Origin: Candidatus Bathyarchaeota archaeon
GTDB lineage: Archaea; Thermoproteota; Bathyarchaeia; Bathyarchaeales; Bathycorpusculaceae
Reading direction: 5' to 3'
Assembly (NCBI GenBank): GCA_003141855.1
Contig: PLNS01000004.1
Coordinates: forward strand, 1-56,119
Length of the DNA stretch: 56,119 nt
Shown here: positions 24,967 to 34,102 of the stretch, piece after piece
Numbering within the stretch: position 1 is the first letter of the stretch
How the letters are laid out: each line of letters begins with the position of its first letter
The notes under the pieces: generated by a model
The model's input: the letters and a program-made list of their open reading frames with translations, nothing else
Told to the model about the DNA's origin: nothing
Database searches by the model: none
Program-made: the position numbers and the translations under genes

Positions 24967-27579
24967 TTATGGGATTTGTGGTCGTTTCCTAAGTACTAGC
25001 ACTGTCATTAGACCAACAGCCACTATGGCTATGAATAAGCCAATGATTGCTGGTACAAAGTACAGGTCAGCAGCTGATTGTGTTTGCTCGATGACAGGTG
25101 CGGTGGTAACATCTGGTGCTGCGTCGATAACAAAGGCGCTTTGAGCAAATGAGCCCCAATACGCCTTTGAGCCAGCGAAGGTGACGTAGACTGTGTATTT
25201 TCCTGGAATGTCGGGTGTCCAATTAAGGCTGTAGACTCCGTTTGCGTCACTTGTGGTTGTACCGATGTTTCTGGAGTTGCCGTTAGCATCGATCACATCG
25301 ATTATGACTGGTACACCGGTTGCGTTGGATGGGCGATCGAATTGCTTGTATACGTATAGCATCCATTCGCTTTGGCTTTCGTCAGATACCGCTGGTACGC
25401 CGTTGGGGAACCGAGTTTTCATAGAGTTGTCGTTTGTTCCTGGGGAAGTGTCGGTTACCATGCCTTCCACTAGGATGCTGCTTCCTTGCACTGTTACTTT
25501 GGGCGAAGCTGTGACTGTTAATTCGGTTGGTCCTTTGCCGATAGCCCAGACTTGTTGGTCGTAGGTGTCCATTGTAGCTATGATGCTGTCACCGATGATT
25601 CCGTTGCCACCCCACCGGGTTTGACGGAACATGCCGTTTTCGCGCCAGATTTGACTTCCGTCGGTTGCGTTAATGCAGACGAATGGTCCGCCTCGTGGTA
25701 CTGGCTGTTCAGCAGAGTGTTCGAGTGTGCCGATGTAGATTTTTCCGTCAGCTATTATGTCTATCCAGCCCCACCAGTTTTCACCGGTGACCGGTTCCTT
25801 GTATGGATCAGACATTGTGTATGTCCAAGCGGTTTTGCCTGTGGATAGGTCATAGGCGTATAGTATGCCGCCGACGCCGACTGAGTAGAGTTTGCCGTAT
25901 GCAAAGTACCATGTGTGCTCTGCGTTGCCCCAGCCGTAAGCATCTAAGTAGATTTCAGAGTTCGTTGCCCAGAGGTAGGATCCGTCAATAACGCTAAAGG
26001 CGTAGTGGGTTCGTAGTTCTTTGTCCCATACTCCGATTACGCCGTTTCCATATGTGCTGTCTTTAACGTAGTTAGTTGCTTGTGTATAGGCTAAAGTGTT
26101 AGAACCTTCGCTCCATTCTGTTGGTGGTGTCCAATGCTTGTCGAATAGAACTGCACCCTCATGTCCTTTTGATATGTCTAGTGACCATACTCTGACGTCT
26201 GTTCGGTTGAATTGCATTCCAACTATTCTGTCTTCAATGTAGATCTTCAGTGCTGCTCCACCGATTCCGCTGGTAGGTGTTAAGCCCGTTGGGATCGTTG
26301 CGTTCCATGTGTAGGATCGTGGGTTTGTTCCGTTCAAGCCTGGATAACGAGATGGGTTTGACAATGCATTTCCATGAGCTGTGTTACCCCAGCTGCCATA
26401 GTCGGGTGTGCCGATAACTGCATTCTGTAGTCCACAGTCCGTTGAGTTCCAGAGGGCCATCCAGCCACGGGTATAATCGATTTGTAGGATTAGGATTTCG
26501 CCGCTGGGTCCAAAGAATCGTGTGCCTGAGGGGACATTGGCGATCCTCATTTGCTCATTGCCAGTGAAGGGGTCGAACGCAGACCAATAGGTGTATCCTT
26601 CGTTCACGTTTGGTGTGCTTGGATCGTCAGCTACTCGACCGGTGGTATCCCAGATGTATGAGTATGTGCCGTCATAGTTGTAGCTGTTGAAGTAGAAGAT
26701 TTGGCCGAATGATAGAGTTGTGGTGTTTCTGAACATCGATTGTTCCCCAGTGTGCAAGTCGACTTGAATGATTGCTGGTGCCTTTTCTTGTCGGGTATCT
26801 GTTCTTTGGTAGTAAAGTATTCCGTTGAGTATAACTGCGCCTGGGAATTTGCCTTCGTATGCGTCGCCTGCTTCAGCGCTTGATGGAACCTGTCCGTCGC
26901 CCCATAGACCACCCATTAGGCCTCCGGTGGTTATTGGGTGTGCCCAGAGTACGTGGGCTGTTTCTGGCGCGTCGTCGTTGTAGAGTGCTAATGAGTTATC
27001 TGGTCTCTGAACCCAGTTGCCTGAGATAGAGTACCATTCTCTTAGCTGTGGGTCGATTGGGCGGCTCCAGTAGTCTGTTGGAAGAGCGTGACCTGGGTAG
27101 AATGGCAAGGGGTCTTGCTGTACAGTCATGTTCATTGTTGCGGTGCTTGCTTTCATTATAGTTCCTTTGGTAATCGTTGCACCGGATTCACTGCTGGTGA
27201 AAGTTAATGGACTGGGCTGTTCTGGGAAGTTTGTCGTTAATTTGTATGTGCCGACTTCTGTGGGTGTGAATTGTGTATAGGTTGAGCCTGTGGAGTCTGT
27301 TGTGAAGGGTCCAAGTGTTTGGTTTGTGCCATCAGGTTTGGTTACGGTTACCGTTATGCCTGTCCAACCATAGTTAACTGAGCCTAGCTGCTGTAGAATT
27401 CCCATTTTTATGAGTGTTACCTGTCCAACGCCTATTGGATTAGGAATGGCGTCGATGATGGGGTAAGTTTTCAGTGTTGGAGTTGTTTGTGCTTGTACTT
27501 GCGGGATAGGCATAACTGCCGCTATGGATGCAATGAACGCTGCTATTAGCAGAATTGCAAATATTTTCTTAAAGTTCAT
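24967..27579 (-). CDS. Secreted PQQ-like beta-propeller surface protein
   Basis: About 870 residues from ATG 27579, chosen because AGAGGAAAATAAA precedes it and MNFKKIFAILLIAAFIASIAAV is a clear signal peptide; the frame extends further upstream to 27648. An Ig-like N-terminal domain follows, then a propeller built from repeated units with GKTAWTY, NATDGSQIW, DGSYLWA and LHTGEQ motifs (PQQ/PQQ-like repeats), a second Ig-like domain with VTVTASPKVTVQGSS, and a C-terminal membrane helix (PAIIGLFIAIVAVGLMTVL) with an Arg/Lys end. It is probably anchored outside the cell membrane. The substrate is unknown. Confidence 0.85.
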   Translation of the reverse strand: MNFKKIFAILLIAAFIASIAAVMPIPQVQAQTTPTLKTYPIIDAIPNPIGVGQVTLIKMGILQQLGSVNYGWTGITVTVTKPDGTNQTLGPFTTDSTGSTYTQFTPTEVGTYKLTTNFPEQPSPLTFTSSESGATITKGTIMKASTATMNMTVQQDPLPFYPGHALPTDYWSRPIDPQLREWYSISGNWVQRPDNSLALYNDDAPETAHVLWAHPITTGGLMGGLWGDGQVPSSAEAGDAYEGKFPGAVILNGILYYQRTDTRQEKAPAIIQVDLHTGEQSMFRNTTTLSFGQIFYFNSYNYDGTYSYIWDTTGRVADDPSTPNVNEGYTYWSAFDPFTGNEQMRIANVPSGTRFFGPSGEILILQIDYTRGWMALWNSTDCGLQNAVIGTPDYGSWGNTAHGNALSNPSRYPGLNGTNPRSYTWNATIPTGLTPTSGIGGAALKIYIEDRIVGMQFNRTDVRVWSLDISKGHEGAVLFDKHWTPPTEWSEGSNTLAYTQATNYVKDSTYGNGVIGVWDKELRTHYAFSVIDGSYLWATNSEIYLDAYGWGNAEHTWYFAYGKLYSVGVGGILYAYDLSTGKTAWTYTMSDPYKEPVTGENWWGWIDIIADGKIYIGTLEHSAEQPVPRGGPFVCINATDGSQIWRENGMFRQTRWGGNGIIGDSIIATMDTYDQQVWAIGKGPTELTVTASPKVTVQGSSILVEGMVTDTSPGTNDNSMKTRFPNGVPAVSDESQSEWMLYVYKQFDRPSNATGVPVIIDVIDANGNSRNIGTTTSDANGVYSLNWTPDIPGKYTVYVTFAGSKAYWGSFAQSAFVIDAAPDVTTAPVIEQTQSAADLYFVPAIIGLFIAIVAVGLMTVLVLRKRPQIP

Positions 27580-27959
27580 TTTATTTTCCTCTTTGCATTT
27601 TTCTTTTTTTTTCATTTTGTATAAGCAGACCATGTTTTGTTCAAACAATAGCTTGCTTATCCCTAGTTTATATCGCGTAAATCGTTTATAACACTGAGTG
27701 GCAAGGGGGCACTGTCACAGGAAAAAATAGCTAATTTCTTATGGTAATTGGCTAAAATGGCGAGTTTTATACATCACAAGAAGCGAGAAACACCGTAACA
27801 AAGATTGTTAATGGAGCGTACAGCTGACGTATTACTCTACACAAGGAACAGGTTGTTCCAACGCCGGGACACCGAAGCACACCCTTCTTTAAATAAGGGG
27901 AGGGGAGGTCACCGCAAAGAGAGTCTGGGTTCTGCTAGAACAGGGACCGATAGACCACT
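27580..27959. other. Intergenic with TATA/G-run motif
   Basis: About 380 bases between the PQQ-protein start and the end of rbcL. It holds CTTTAAATAAGGGG at 27887-27900, followed by AGGGGAGGTC; a similar G-rich block occurs in reverse at 49499-49523. No CDS seen. The promoter of the surface-protein gene should lie near 27600-27680 on the minus strand. Confidence 0.45.
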
Positions 27960-29183
27960 TTATGCTTTCCATTGTTTTAGCGCGGAGGCAAGTTCTCGAT
28001 GATTTTTCGCGTATTCATCAAGAGTCCTGCCTTCCAAAGTGGCGTCGACGGCTTGACGCATGGCTTTAGCGCCGCAGATTGTTCCATGCGGATGCCCATG
28101 GATGCCGCCGCCTGCTTGTATGACAAAGTCGTTGCCGAAAGTCTCCATCAAAGCAGGAACCAGTCGAGGGTGGAGTCCGCCCGAGGCAACTGGCAAAACA
28201 GGCTTCAAATCGCCCAACTCTGCTTTGCAAACCTCAATGTTCTCCATGACTTCCGCTTTAGTCTCTGACATTTTGCCAACAACAGTGCCCACATGGAGTT
28301 GGTCAACACCGATTACCCTCGCAACAGTGGCGATGGGTTTCATGGCGATGCCGTGCACGTGGTTCTTGGTAAAAGCTGCATGTCCCGCACGGTGGGCGTG
28401 GATGACGAGTTTGAGGTTTTGTTCTCTTAGGGTTTGAAGCGCCGACCAACCGCAGGTTAAGATATCCACCATAACGTATTCGCCGCCTTGATCAACGACG
28501 GTTTGGGCGCGTTTGACCATGGTGTCGGTTTCGGCGGTGATGTTAATCATGTAGACTTTGCGTTCACCCGTCTCCTCCTGCGCCTTGTCGCGGCTCTCCA
28601 ACGTTTGCGTTAAGCGCTCTTCGAAGGGGTTGAATTTTTGGCTGCTCAGGTTCTCGTCATCCTTTACGATGTCACAACCGCCATACCAAGCCTCGTAAGC
28701 AACTTTGGCATGGTCTTTAGTTTCTAACCCAAGTTTCGGCTTGATGATTGTGCCGACGAGGGGGCGTTTTGGGACTTTGAGGAGTTGGCGGATTCCAGCG
28801 ATGCCAAAAGCGGGACCTTTAAAGCTGGTTAGGAGTTGTCTGGGAAATTCTATGTTGAGTAAGCGCAGGTTTTTTAGTGCTTTTAGCCCGAAAACGTTTC
28901 CTGCCACGCTGCTTAGGATGTTTGGCATGTTCGCTTGCTCGAAGAGTTCATTGGGATAGGCGATTTTGACTACGCTGCCGTCTATGTCGTAGACGTGCGC
29001 CGCCAGCCGCTTAACGTAAGGTTGCTCAGTCGTTAGTTCTGTCCATGTGCCAACGGAACTTTCTGCCGCCACACCGCCCGCGGCTTCTTTTAGGCTTATG
29101 CCTTCAGGCTCAACGTAAAAAGTGCAGATTAAATCGGTTTCTTTTGGCTCGTAAGCTAAATCCACAAAGTCAAGATACTTCAA
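27960..29183 (-). CDS. rbcL: Form III ribulose-bisphosphate carboxylase
   Basis: Carboxylates RuBP to two 3-phosphoglycerate; in archaea with AMP phosphorylase and R15P isomerase it feeds AMP ribose into central carbon. The 407-residue protein keeps the active-site residues: GTIIKPKLGL with Lys148, KDDEN with the carbamylated Lys174, Asp176 and Glu177, HAHRAGH, VVGK Lys304 (loop 6), ASGGLHP and the GGGIHGHP phosphate site. No deletions in these motifs, so it is a true RuBisCO rather than a RuBisCO-like protein. ATG start. No small subunit. Divergent from the AMP phosphorylase gene across about 77 bases. Confidence 0.96.
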   Translation of the reverse strand: MKYLDFVDLAYEPKETDLICTFYVEPEGISLKEAAGGVAAESSVGTWTELTTEQPYVKRLAAHVYDIDGSVVKIAYPNELFEQANMPNILSSVAGNVFGLKALKNLRLLNIEFPRQLLTSFKGPAFGIAGIRQLLKVPKRPLVGTIIKPKLGLETKDHAKVAYEAWYGGCDIVKDDENLSSQKFNPFEERLTQTLESRDKAQEETGERKVYMINITAETDTMVKRAQTVVDQGGEYVMVDILTCGWSALQTLREQNLKLVIHAHRAGHAAFTKNHVHGIAMKPIATVARVIGVDQLHVGTVVGKMSETKAEVMENIEVCKAELGDLKPVLPVASGGLHPRLVPALMETFGNDFVIQAGGGIHGHPHGTICGAKAMRQAVDATLEGRTLDEYAKNHRELASALKQWKA

Positions 29184-29260
29184 ATAGGAATCCTCGCAGT
29201 TATTGAGAACCGTTGTTTCCTTAAAATCTTTAACTATTCCCCAACCTAATTGGTATTGAC

Positions 29261-30814
29261 GTGTTTCAGATGGAACTCATCGTTGAAGTCTTAATGATCA
29301 CCACAGGCGGCAGCAGAATCGCCATCCTAAGCGAACAAAGCGCCAATCTCCTTGGCGTGCACAGTTCCGACAGAATAAAAATAACCTGCAACAACCAAGA
29401 AATGATTGCCATCGCCAACATCGCTGCGCATTTTCCCCAAAACCGCATCGGACTCTACGAGGAAACCGTCGCAGCGCTCGGAGTGAAAGAGGACGAAAAG
29501 GTTAAGGTACAGTTGGCTCCACTTCCCGAATCACTCTTCAACATTAGAGCTAAACTGCATGGAGAACGCTTACTCGAAAAAGACATCATGGCTATCGTGA
29601 AGGATGTGGTTGAGAGGCATTTGAGCACGGTTGAAATCGCCGCCTTCCTAACTGCACTTAGCATTCATGGACTTAGCACGGGCGAGACCGAAGCCCTATC
29701 AAGGGCAATGATTTCCACGGGCAAAACACTCAGTTTCGGCAAAGGACCCATCCTTGACAAACACAGCGTCGGTGGCATTCCCGGCGACAAAACCTCCATG
29801 ATAGTCGTGCCCATTGTGGCGGCTGCAGGCTTCACCATCCCCAAAACCTCCTCGCGCGCGATTACGTCTCCCGCTGGAACGGCAGACCGAGTGGAAACTC
29901 TCTGCCCAGTCAACCTATCCATCAACGAAATCAAGAACGTCGTAGCGAAAACCAACGGGTGCCTGGTTTGGGGCGGCTCTTTGGAGCTTGCGCCAGCCGA
30001 CGACCTTTTCATCCAAGTCGAATATCCACTGGGAATTGACCCTATGCTTTTGCCCTCGATTCTGAGCAAGAAAAAAGCCATCGGCGCCACACACGTTGTC
30101 ATCGACATCCCAACTGGCATGGGCGCAAAAATCAAGACTCGAACAGAAGCGTATGCTTTGGCTTCGGATTTTGTGGATTTGGGGAAACGTTTAGGCTTAA
30201 ACATTCAATGCGCCTTAACTTATGGCGATCAACCGTTGGGCTGCGGCATCGGACCTGCTTTGGAAGCGAAGGAAGCGTTGATGACTCTTATGGGTGGTGG
30301 TCCGCCTGACTTGCGCGAGAAAGCCGTCAGCCTCTCAAGCATGCTATTTGAGATGGTTGGAGTCGAAAATAGCCGAGCCATGGCGGAGGACATGATTGAT
30401 TCGGGTAAGGCAATGAAGAAAATGCGTGAAATTATTGCTGCTCAAGGCGGAAACCCAGCGGTTAAGCCTGAAGATTTACCTGTAGGGCATGAATCGGCTG
30501 TGATGCGGTCGGAGCTGGCGGGGAAAGTTCTCTGGCTTAGCACAGATGATATTGTGCGGATTGCGCGTGAGGCTGGAGCGCCTAAAGAGAAGGGTGCAGG
30601 CGTTGTTCTGCATGCAAAGTTAGGCGGTACCGTGCATAAAAACGGCGTCTTGTTTGAAATTTACGCGGAGAGAAGTAGCAAGTTGGCTTCGGCTCTGGAG
30701 CTTGCGGGGCAATTGTCGCCGATTGTGCTGAGCAAGAAGCCAGAGGAAAAGATGATTTTAGATAGAATACCAGAGAAAATAACGCGCGAGAAAACGTTTA
30801 TGCTCGATAGGTAA
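29261..30814 (+). CDS. deoA: AMP phosphorylase
   Basis: Phosphorolyses AMP (and CMP or UMP) to ribose 1,5-bisphosphate plus base, the first step of the archaeal AMP pathway. The 517-residue protein has the extra N-terminal domain (residues about 1-90) typical of archaeal AMPpase, then the thymidine-phosphorylase fold: KHSVGGIPGDKTSM phosphate site, TSSRAITSPAGTADR, GGSLELAPADD and a C-terminal region. Distinct from bacterial thymidine phosphorylase in length. The start may be TTG 29261 or the in-frame ATG at 29270. Divergent from rbcL, so the two genes may share a regulatory region. Confidence 0.93.
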   Translation: MFQMELIVEVLMITTGGSRIAILSEQSANLLGVHSSDRIKITCNNQEMIAIANIAAHFPQNRIGLYEETVAALGVKEDEKVKVQLAPLPESLFNIRAKLHGERLLEKDIMAIVKDVVERHLSTVEIAAFLTALSIHGLSTGETEALSRAMISTGKTLSFGKGPILDKHSVGGIPGDKTSMIVVPIVAAAGFTIPKTSSRAITSPAGTADRVETLCPVNLSINEIKNVVAKTNGCLVWGGSLELAPADDLFIQVEYPLGIDPMLLPSILSKKKAIGATHVVIDIPTGMGAKIKTRTEAYALASDFVDLGKRLGLNIQCALTYGDQPLGCGIGPALEAKEALMTLMGGGPPDLREKAVSLSSMLFEMVGVENSRAMAEDMIDSGKAMKKMREIIAAQGGNPAVKPEDLPVGHESAVMRSELAGKVLWLSTDDIVRIAREAGAPKEKGAGVVLHAKLGGTVHKNGVLFEIYAERSSKLASALELAGQLSPIVLSKKPEEKMILDRIPEKITREKTFMLDR

Positions 30815-30824
30815 GCGCTTTTTT

Positions 30825-31190
30825 TTATCTTGTTATTGCGCCACCTATTAGGCCGCCGATTGCTGAAACTATGCCTGCAAATAGCGCAAGTAAAATCGCT
30901 ACTAAACCTACTGTTAAACCTGCTAAGCCCCCAAATATTGCTCCTGCAAATCCAGATGTGACTCCTCCCAAGATTGCGAACCCAAAGAACGCTAAAATTG
31001 CCACTAGGATGCCGCCGAATATGCCTGCGAGAAAACCAGCAAGTAATCCTCTACCTGCACCACGGGTGATTAGTCCAGCTATTATGCCGCCTACGAATCC
31101 ACCTATCAAATGACCGATTCCTGGAAAGAAAAATGCCAAAACTAACGTTACCAAAAATCCTATGAAGGCTCCTAACCAAATGCTTCCCAA
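30825..31190 (-). CDS. Glycine-zipper membrane protein (DUF5518-like) A
   Basis: A 121-residue protein made almost wholly of Gly/Ala-rich membrane helices with regular GxxxG spacing (GGFVGGIIAG, AGFLAGIFGGIL, GAIFGGLAGL, SAIGGLIGGAITR). The pattern matches the DUF5518-like archaeal membrane family. Start TTG GGA AGC with GGTGGTGAG upstream. It is the paralogue of the adjacent 31328-31717 protein, with the same C-terminal AIGGLIGGA-TR motif. Confidence 0.7.
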   Translation of the reverse strand: MGSIWLGAFIGFLVTLVLAFFFPGIGHLIGGFVGGIIAGLITRGAGRGLLAGFLAGIFGGILVAILAFFGFAILGGVTSGFAGAIFGGLAGLTVGLVAILLALFAGIVSAIGGLIGGAITR

Positions 31191-31327
31191 ATCTTCTCAC
31201 CACCTTCAAGTGAATGCACAATTTTTAACTAAAGCAAATACCGTTGGCTATTCAAATAATGCTTTGTTGGTGTACGGGTGCAATTACAAAAAGAAAAGGA
31301 TGCTTTGGCGGGTATTTGTTGTTTTAA

Positions 31328-31717
31328 TTATCTTGTTACTGCTCCGCCGATTAATCCGCCTATGGCTGAAATCACCGAGACAAAAACACCCAAGATGAGA
31401 ACTATTATCCCAAGTGCCAATCCCGCTAAGCCACCGAACAGTACGCCAAGAAAACCGTGTGTGATTCCGCCGACCAAGACAAAGCCGAGAAATGCCAAGA
31501 TTGCTAATACAATGGCGCTCAATACGCCCGCGAGGAAACCCGCGATTGCTCCTCCGATTATGCCTCTTGCTATTAATCCTGCCACTATTCCGCCGATGAA
31601 GCCGCCGAGGATGTACCCGACACCTGGATAGATTAAGCTAAGGATTACGGTTATTATGAAGCCTACGAAAGCGCCCAATCCGATGCTGCCCAAACTTTTC
31701 ACCAACAACCGTTGCAT
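31328..31717 (-). CDS. Glycine-zipper membrane protein (DUF5518-like) B
   Basis: About 129 residues from the Met at 31717 (MQRLLVKSLGSIGLG), preferred because the upstream part of the open frame, which overlaps the next gene, looks spurious. Same architecture as the neighbour A: GAFVGFIITVIL, GGFIGGIVAGLIARG, GFLAGVLSAI, AIGGLIGGAVTR. It is a tandem duplication. Gly-zipper helices suggest tight packing or oligomerisation in the membrane. Function unknown. Confidence 0.7.
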   Translation of the reverse strand: MQRLLVKSLGSIGLGAFVGFIITVILSLIYPGVGYILGGFIGGIVAGLIARGIIGGAIAGFLAGVLSAIVLAILAFLGFVLVGGITHGFLGVLFGGLAGLALGIIVLILGVFVSVISAIGGLIGGAVTR

Positions 31718-31748
31718 AGAAAAAAGAAAAAAAATAAAAAGGTTCTCT

Positions 31749-32447
31749 TTAGCGCGCCCGTGAATTACGCACTTTAGGCTCAAGCAAAGTCCATAGCCAC
31801 TCGGTAAATTCCTGAAGGTTCTTTGTTTGTATGTGGACGTCTCCGGGACCCGTGATTTGGGTGACTAAGCCTTCGCCGCCAAGCAAGGTTTCTTTTAAGC
31901 CGCCGAACCGTGTGACTTTGTAGCTGCAGGATTCGCTAAAGCCGACCAAGTGAAAGTTGTCAACAATCAAGGTTTGTCCCGGCTGCAGGGAATGCGTATC
32001 AATTGCGCCGAAGGTGTTGATGAACATTTGTCCGCTGCCTGTTGCTTTAAGCATGAATAAACCTTGTCCAAAGAGACCTTTAGTGAAGCCTTCCCATTTT
32101 ATGTCTAAGTCTACGCCTTGTGTGGATGCGATGTATGCGGATTTCTGAATAACGTAGCCACTGCCGGGTGCAATGTCGAGTTGCTTGATGTCGCCTACAG
32201 GTGCGGCAACAAAGCCTGCTTCTGCGGGTCCGTTTGTGGCGGTGTAGTCGTTGACCCAGAAGGATTGTCCGCCGATGAGGCTTAAGCCTAAGGTTCCAAG
32301 GAGGCTTTTTTCTCGTTTACGAGTGTGCACTTCGATGGTTGGGTCCATGTAGGTCATGGCGCCTGATTCAGCCATGATGGTTTCGCCTTGGTCAAGGGTA
32401 GCGACCAGCATAGCGTATGAGGGCTTATACTTTACTTCAAACTTCAT
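31749..32447 (-). CDS. AIM24 / TIGR00266-family protein
   Basis: A 232-residue beta-rich protein: VKYKPSYAMLVATLDQGETIMAESGAMTYMDP is the family start, followed by GQSFWVNDYTATNGPAE, PGDIKQLDIAPGSGYVIQKSAYIAS and GLFMLKATGSGQMFINTFG. Family role unclear (mitochondrial AIM24; bacterial membrane-associated). Upstream region carries TTTATAAG, a TATA box about 27-34 bases before ATG, and an AGGAG ribosome site. Confidence 0.88.
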   Translation of the reverse strand: MKFEVKYKPSYAMLVATLDQGETIMAESGAMTYMDPTIEVHTRKREKSLLGTLGLSLIGGQSFWVNDYTATNGPAEAGFVAAPVGDIKQLDIAPGSGYVIQKSAYIASTQGVDLDIKWEGFTKGLFGQGLFMLKATGSGQMFINTFGAIDTHSLQPGQTLIVDNFHLVGFSESCSYKVTRFGGLKETLLGGEGLVTQITGPGDVHIQTKNLQEFTEWLWTLLEPKVRNSRAR

Positions 32448-32545
32448 AGTTTTTTACTCCTAACATGCGTTACTTATAAATGATGGTTGTACAAGTTTCT
32501 TTATAAAATTAAGTTAAAGGGCTTATCTAAAAGGCTTGGCGTAAA
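32448..32545. promoter_or_regulatory. Divergent promoter region with two TATA boxes
   Basis: Region between the AIM24 gene and the membrane protein on the plus strand. CTTATAAA at 32473-32480 (TATA on the minus strand) and the palindromic TTTATAAA at 32500-32507, usable in either direction, about 39 bases before the plus-strand ATG. Confidence 0.5.
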
Positions 32546-33232
32546 ATGGCTGGTTCCGTTAGAGTAATCTTAAAGAAAATATTCAGCTTAGCGCTGATTT
32601 TCAATGCGCTCATTACTTTAGCGGTTGTTGCTGGAATCCTGTTTGGTTTCTACAAATCTTACCCTTATTGGCATCCCTTCGCACCCTACCTGCTTGACGG
32701 AAACCTGTTTTGGCTCGCCATGGCGGCTGCAGTGATTAATATTTTTCCCAGCGCATGCATAGGTCGCGCTTTACATACAGGAAGATTCCTGTTTCACCAC
32801 TACGTTTACGGCTTTTTAGTCCTTTTATCCTCTTCCGCGTTTGTTGTGTTGTTTACCTCCGTTTCTCTAGTCAGCCTTTTTCTGATAACTTCAAGTAACT
32901 TGGCAGTTAATGTTGGGCGCTTTTTTATTTTGGGAGGGTTAACTTTGCTACTGGATGATTTGCCTGATGTTTCAGAACGAATCGAATCCTCCTTGAACTG
33001 GGTAAAGTCTAAAGCGTGTCAGGTGAGAAGATTTCTTTATGCACTTCAATTGTTGACGGGTGCGGCTTCACTTTATCTTTTAGTTTCCGTCTCAATCACG
33101 ACAATCCAAAACCCTGCGCGAGCGTTTTCCAACTCTTTCTTAATCGGCACCCTAATAGTGACCAGCATTACTTCTTTGGCTTGTGTGAAAAGAAAGGCAT
33201 GGCTAAAAATCACACCGCCTGAATGCGTTTAG
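32546..33232 (+). CDS. Polytopic membrane protein, unknown
   Basis: A 228-residue protein with about six membrane segments (about 8-28, 48-68, 77-110, 120-140, 165-185 and 190-210). Partly resembles archaeal membrane proteins of unknown function; no motif recognised. ATG start; its stop overlaps the convergent NERD gene by four bases. Confidence 0.6.
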   Translation: MAGSVRVILKKIFSLALIFNALITLAVVAGILFGFYKSYPYWHPFAPYLLDGNLFWLAMAAAVINIFPSACIGRALHTGRFLFHHYVYGFLVLLSSSAFVVLFTSVSLVSLFLITSSNLAVNVGRFFILGGLTLLLDDLPDVSERIESSLNWVKSKACQVRRFLYALQLLTGAASLYLLVSVSITTIQNPARAFSNSFLIGTLIVTSITSLACVKRKAWLKITPPECV

Positions 33233-33945
33233 TGTTTTTGTTTGAGGATTTCTTTTCCGATGGCTTCTAGCTGTTCACGGGAGATGCTTCTCGAGCTTCT
33301 GTAAGCTGTTATGTGGTTGGGCAGTTGGAAAAGCTTGAGGATGGGCACTGCGGGGTTGTTCAGGTGAAGGGCGGCATGGTTGTTTGTGAAGACCACTATA
33401 CCTTCAACCCATATGCCCATCGGTCTTAGATTGGGTGAGTTGCCGATTATGTGCTTGATTTTGGCGGCGTTCCGTTTAACCTGTCGGCTTGGGCTTGAGG
33501 AAAAGTTGCGTTTGCCAGCTCTCTGCCATTCGTCGCCGTTGCAGGAGATTTTGCCGCTCCAATTCTTAGTCTCCAAAACGAAAACGCCGTTGGGTCCCAA
33601 AACGATGTGGTCGATGTCTCCGCCGCCGTCACGCAAGTACAGGTCGTTTAGGAGGTAGTAGTCGTCGTTTAGTTTGCTGGTTAAGAGTCTGGCTACTTGT
33701 TTTTCACCTTCCCAGCCGCCGCTGTAGATGCGGTACTTGCGTAGGTAAAAGTAGAAGCCGATTAGGGGTGCAAGCGAGAGGAGCAAGCCTGCTTCTTCTA
33801 AAATGCCCACTTGCGACGTGGAGAGCACTCGCAGGGTTAGGGCAAAAAGGATGACGCCGAATATGAGGACGCTGAGGGCTGCTTTAGCAAGGTTTTTTCG
33901 GACTTGGTTTTTGAGGTAGCTGCTTGAGCCTTTAATTTTTCGCAT
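33229..33945 (-). CDS. NERD-domain membrane protein
   Basis: A 238-residue protein with two N-terminal membrane segments (about 19-38 and 48-68) and a cytosolic NERD (nuclease-related) domain: GEKQVARLLTSKL, GGDIDHIVLGPNGVFVLETKNWSG (Asp, then E-x-K as in PD-(D/E)XK folds), and SPSRQVKRNAAKIKHII. NERD proteins are thought to process DNA or to be defence-linked; activity is unproven. ATG start. Confidence 0.85.
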   Translation of the reverse strand: MRKIKGSSSYLKNQVRKNLAKAALSVLIFGVILFALTLRVLSTSQVGILEEAGLLLSLAPLIGFYFYLRKYRIYSGGWEGEKQVARLLTSKLNDDYYLLNDLYLRDGGGDIDHIVLGPNGVFVLETKNWSGKISCNGDEWQRAGKRNFSSSPSRQVKRNAAKIKHIIGNSPNLRPMGIWVEGIVVFTNNHAALHLNNPAVPILKLFQLPNHITAYRSSRSISREQLEAIGKEILKQKH

Positions 33946-34022
33946 TGGCTGTTGATTGGTTTTGAACCTATATTACCGTATGGCAACTCAAGTCAATTTC
34001 TAACCAATGAAGCCGTGTCTTT

Positions 34023-34064
34023 GCTGTTCTTTTTGCGGAACACACTGTTCCTTCAGGAGAGCTA
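34023..34064 (+). ncRNA. Structured leader element, copy A
   Basis: Forty-two bases, 36 identical to copy B at 36275-36316, beginning GCTGTTCTTT and ending GGAGAGCTA. GGAAC-(5)-GTTCC gives a perfect inner stem. The outer AGCT/AGCTA pairing is weaker than in copy B. It lies 39 bases upstream of the ATG of the surface protein 34103-35047. Possible 5' UTR regulator; inference. Confidence 0.55.
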
Positions 34065-34102
34065 TTAGTGGCATATCTAATCTTGTCCAGCGGTGAAAAT
34101 GT

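Noticed and set aside
27844-27858. GGAAC-AGGTT-GTTCC hairpin resembling the inner stem of the 34023/36275 elements
   Set aside because: Only the short stem matches; the surrounding 30 bases differ, so it is likely a chance palindrome.
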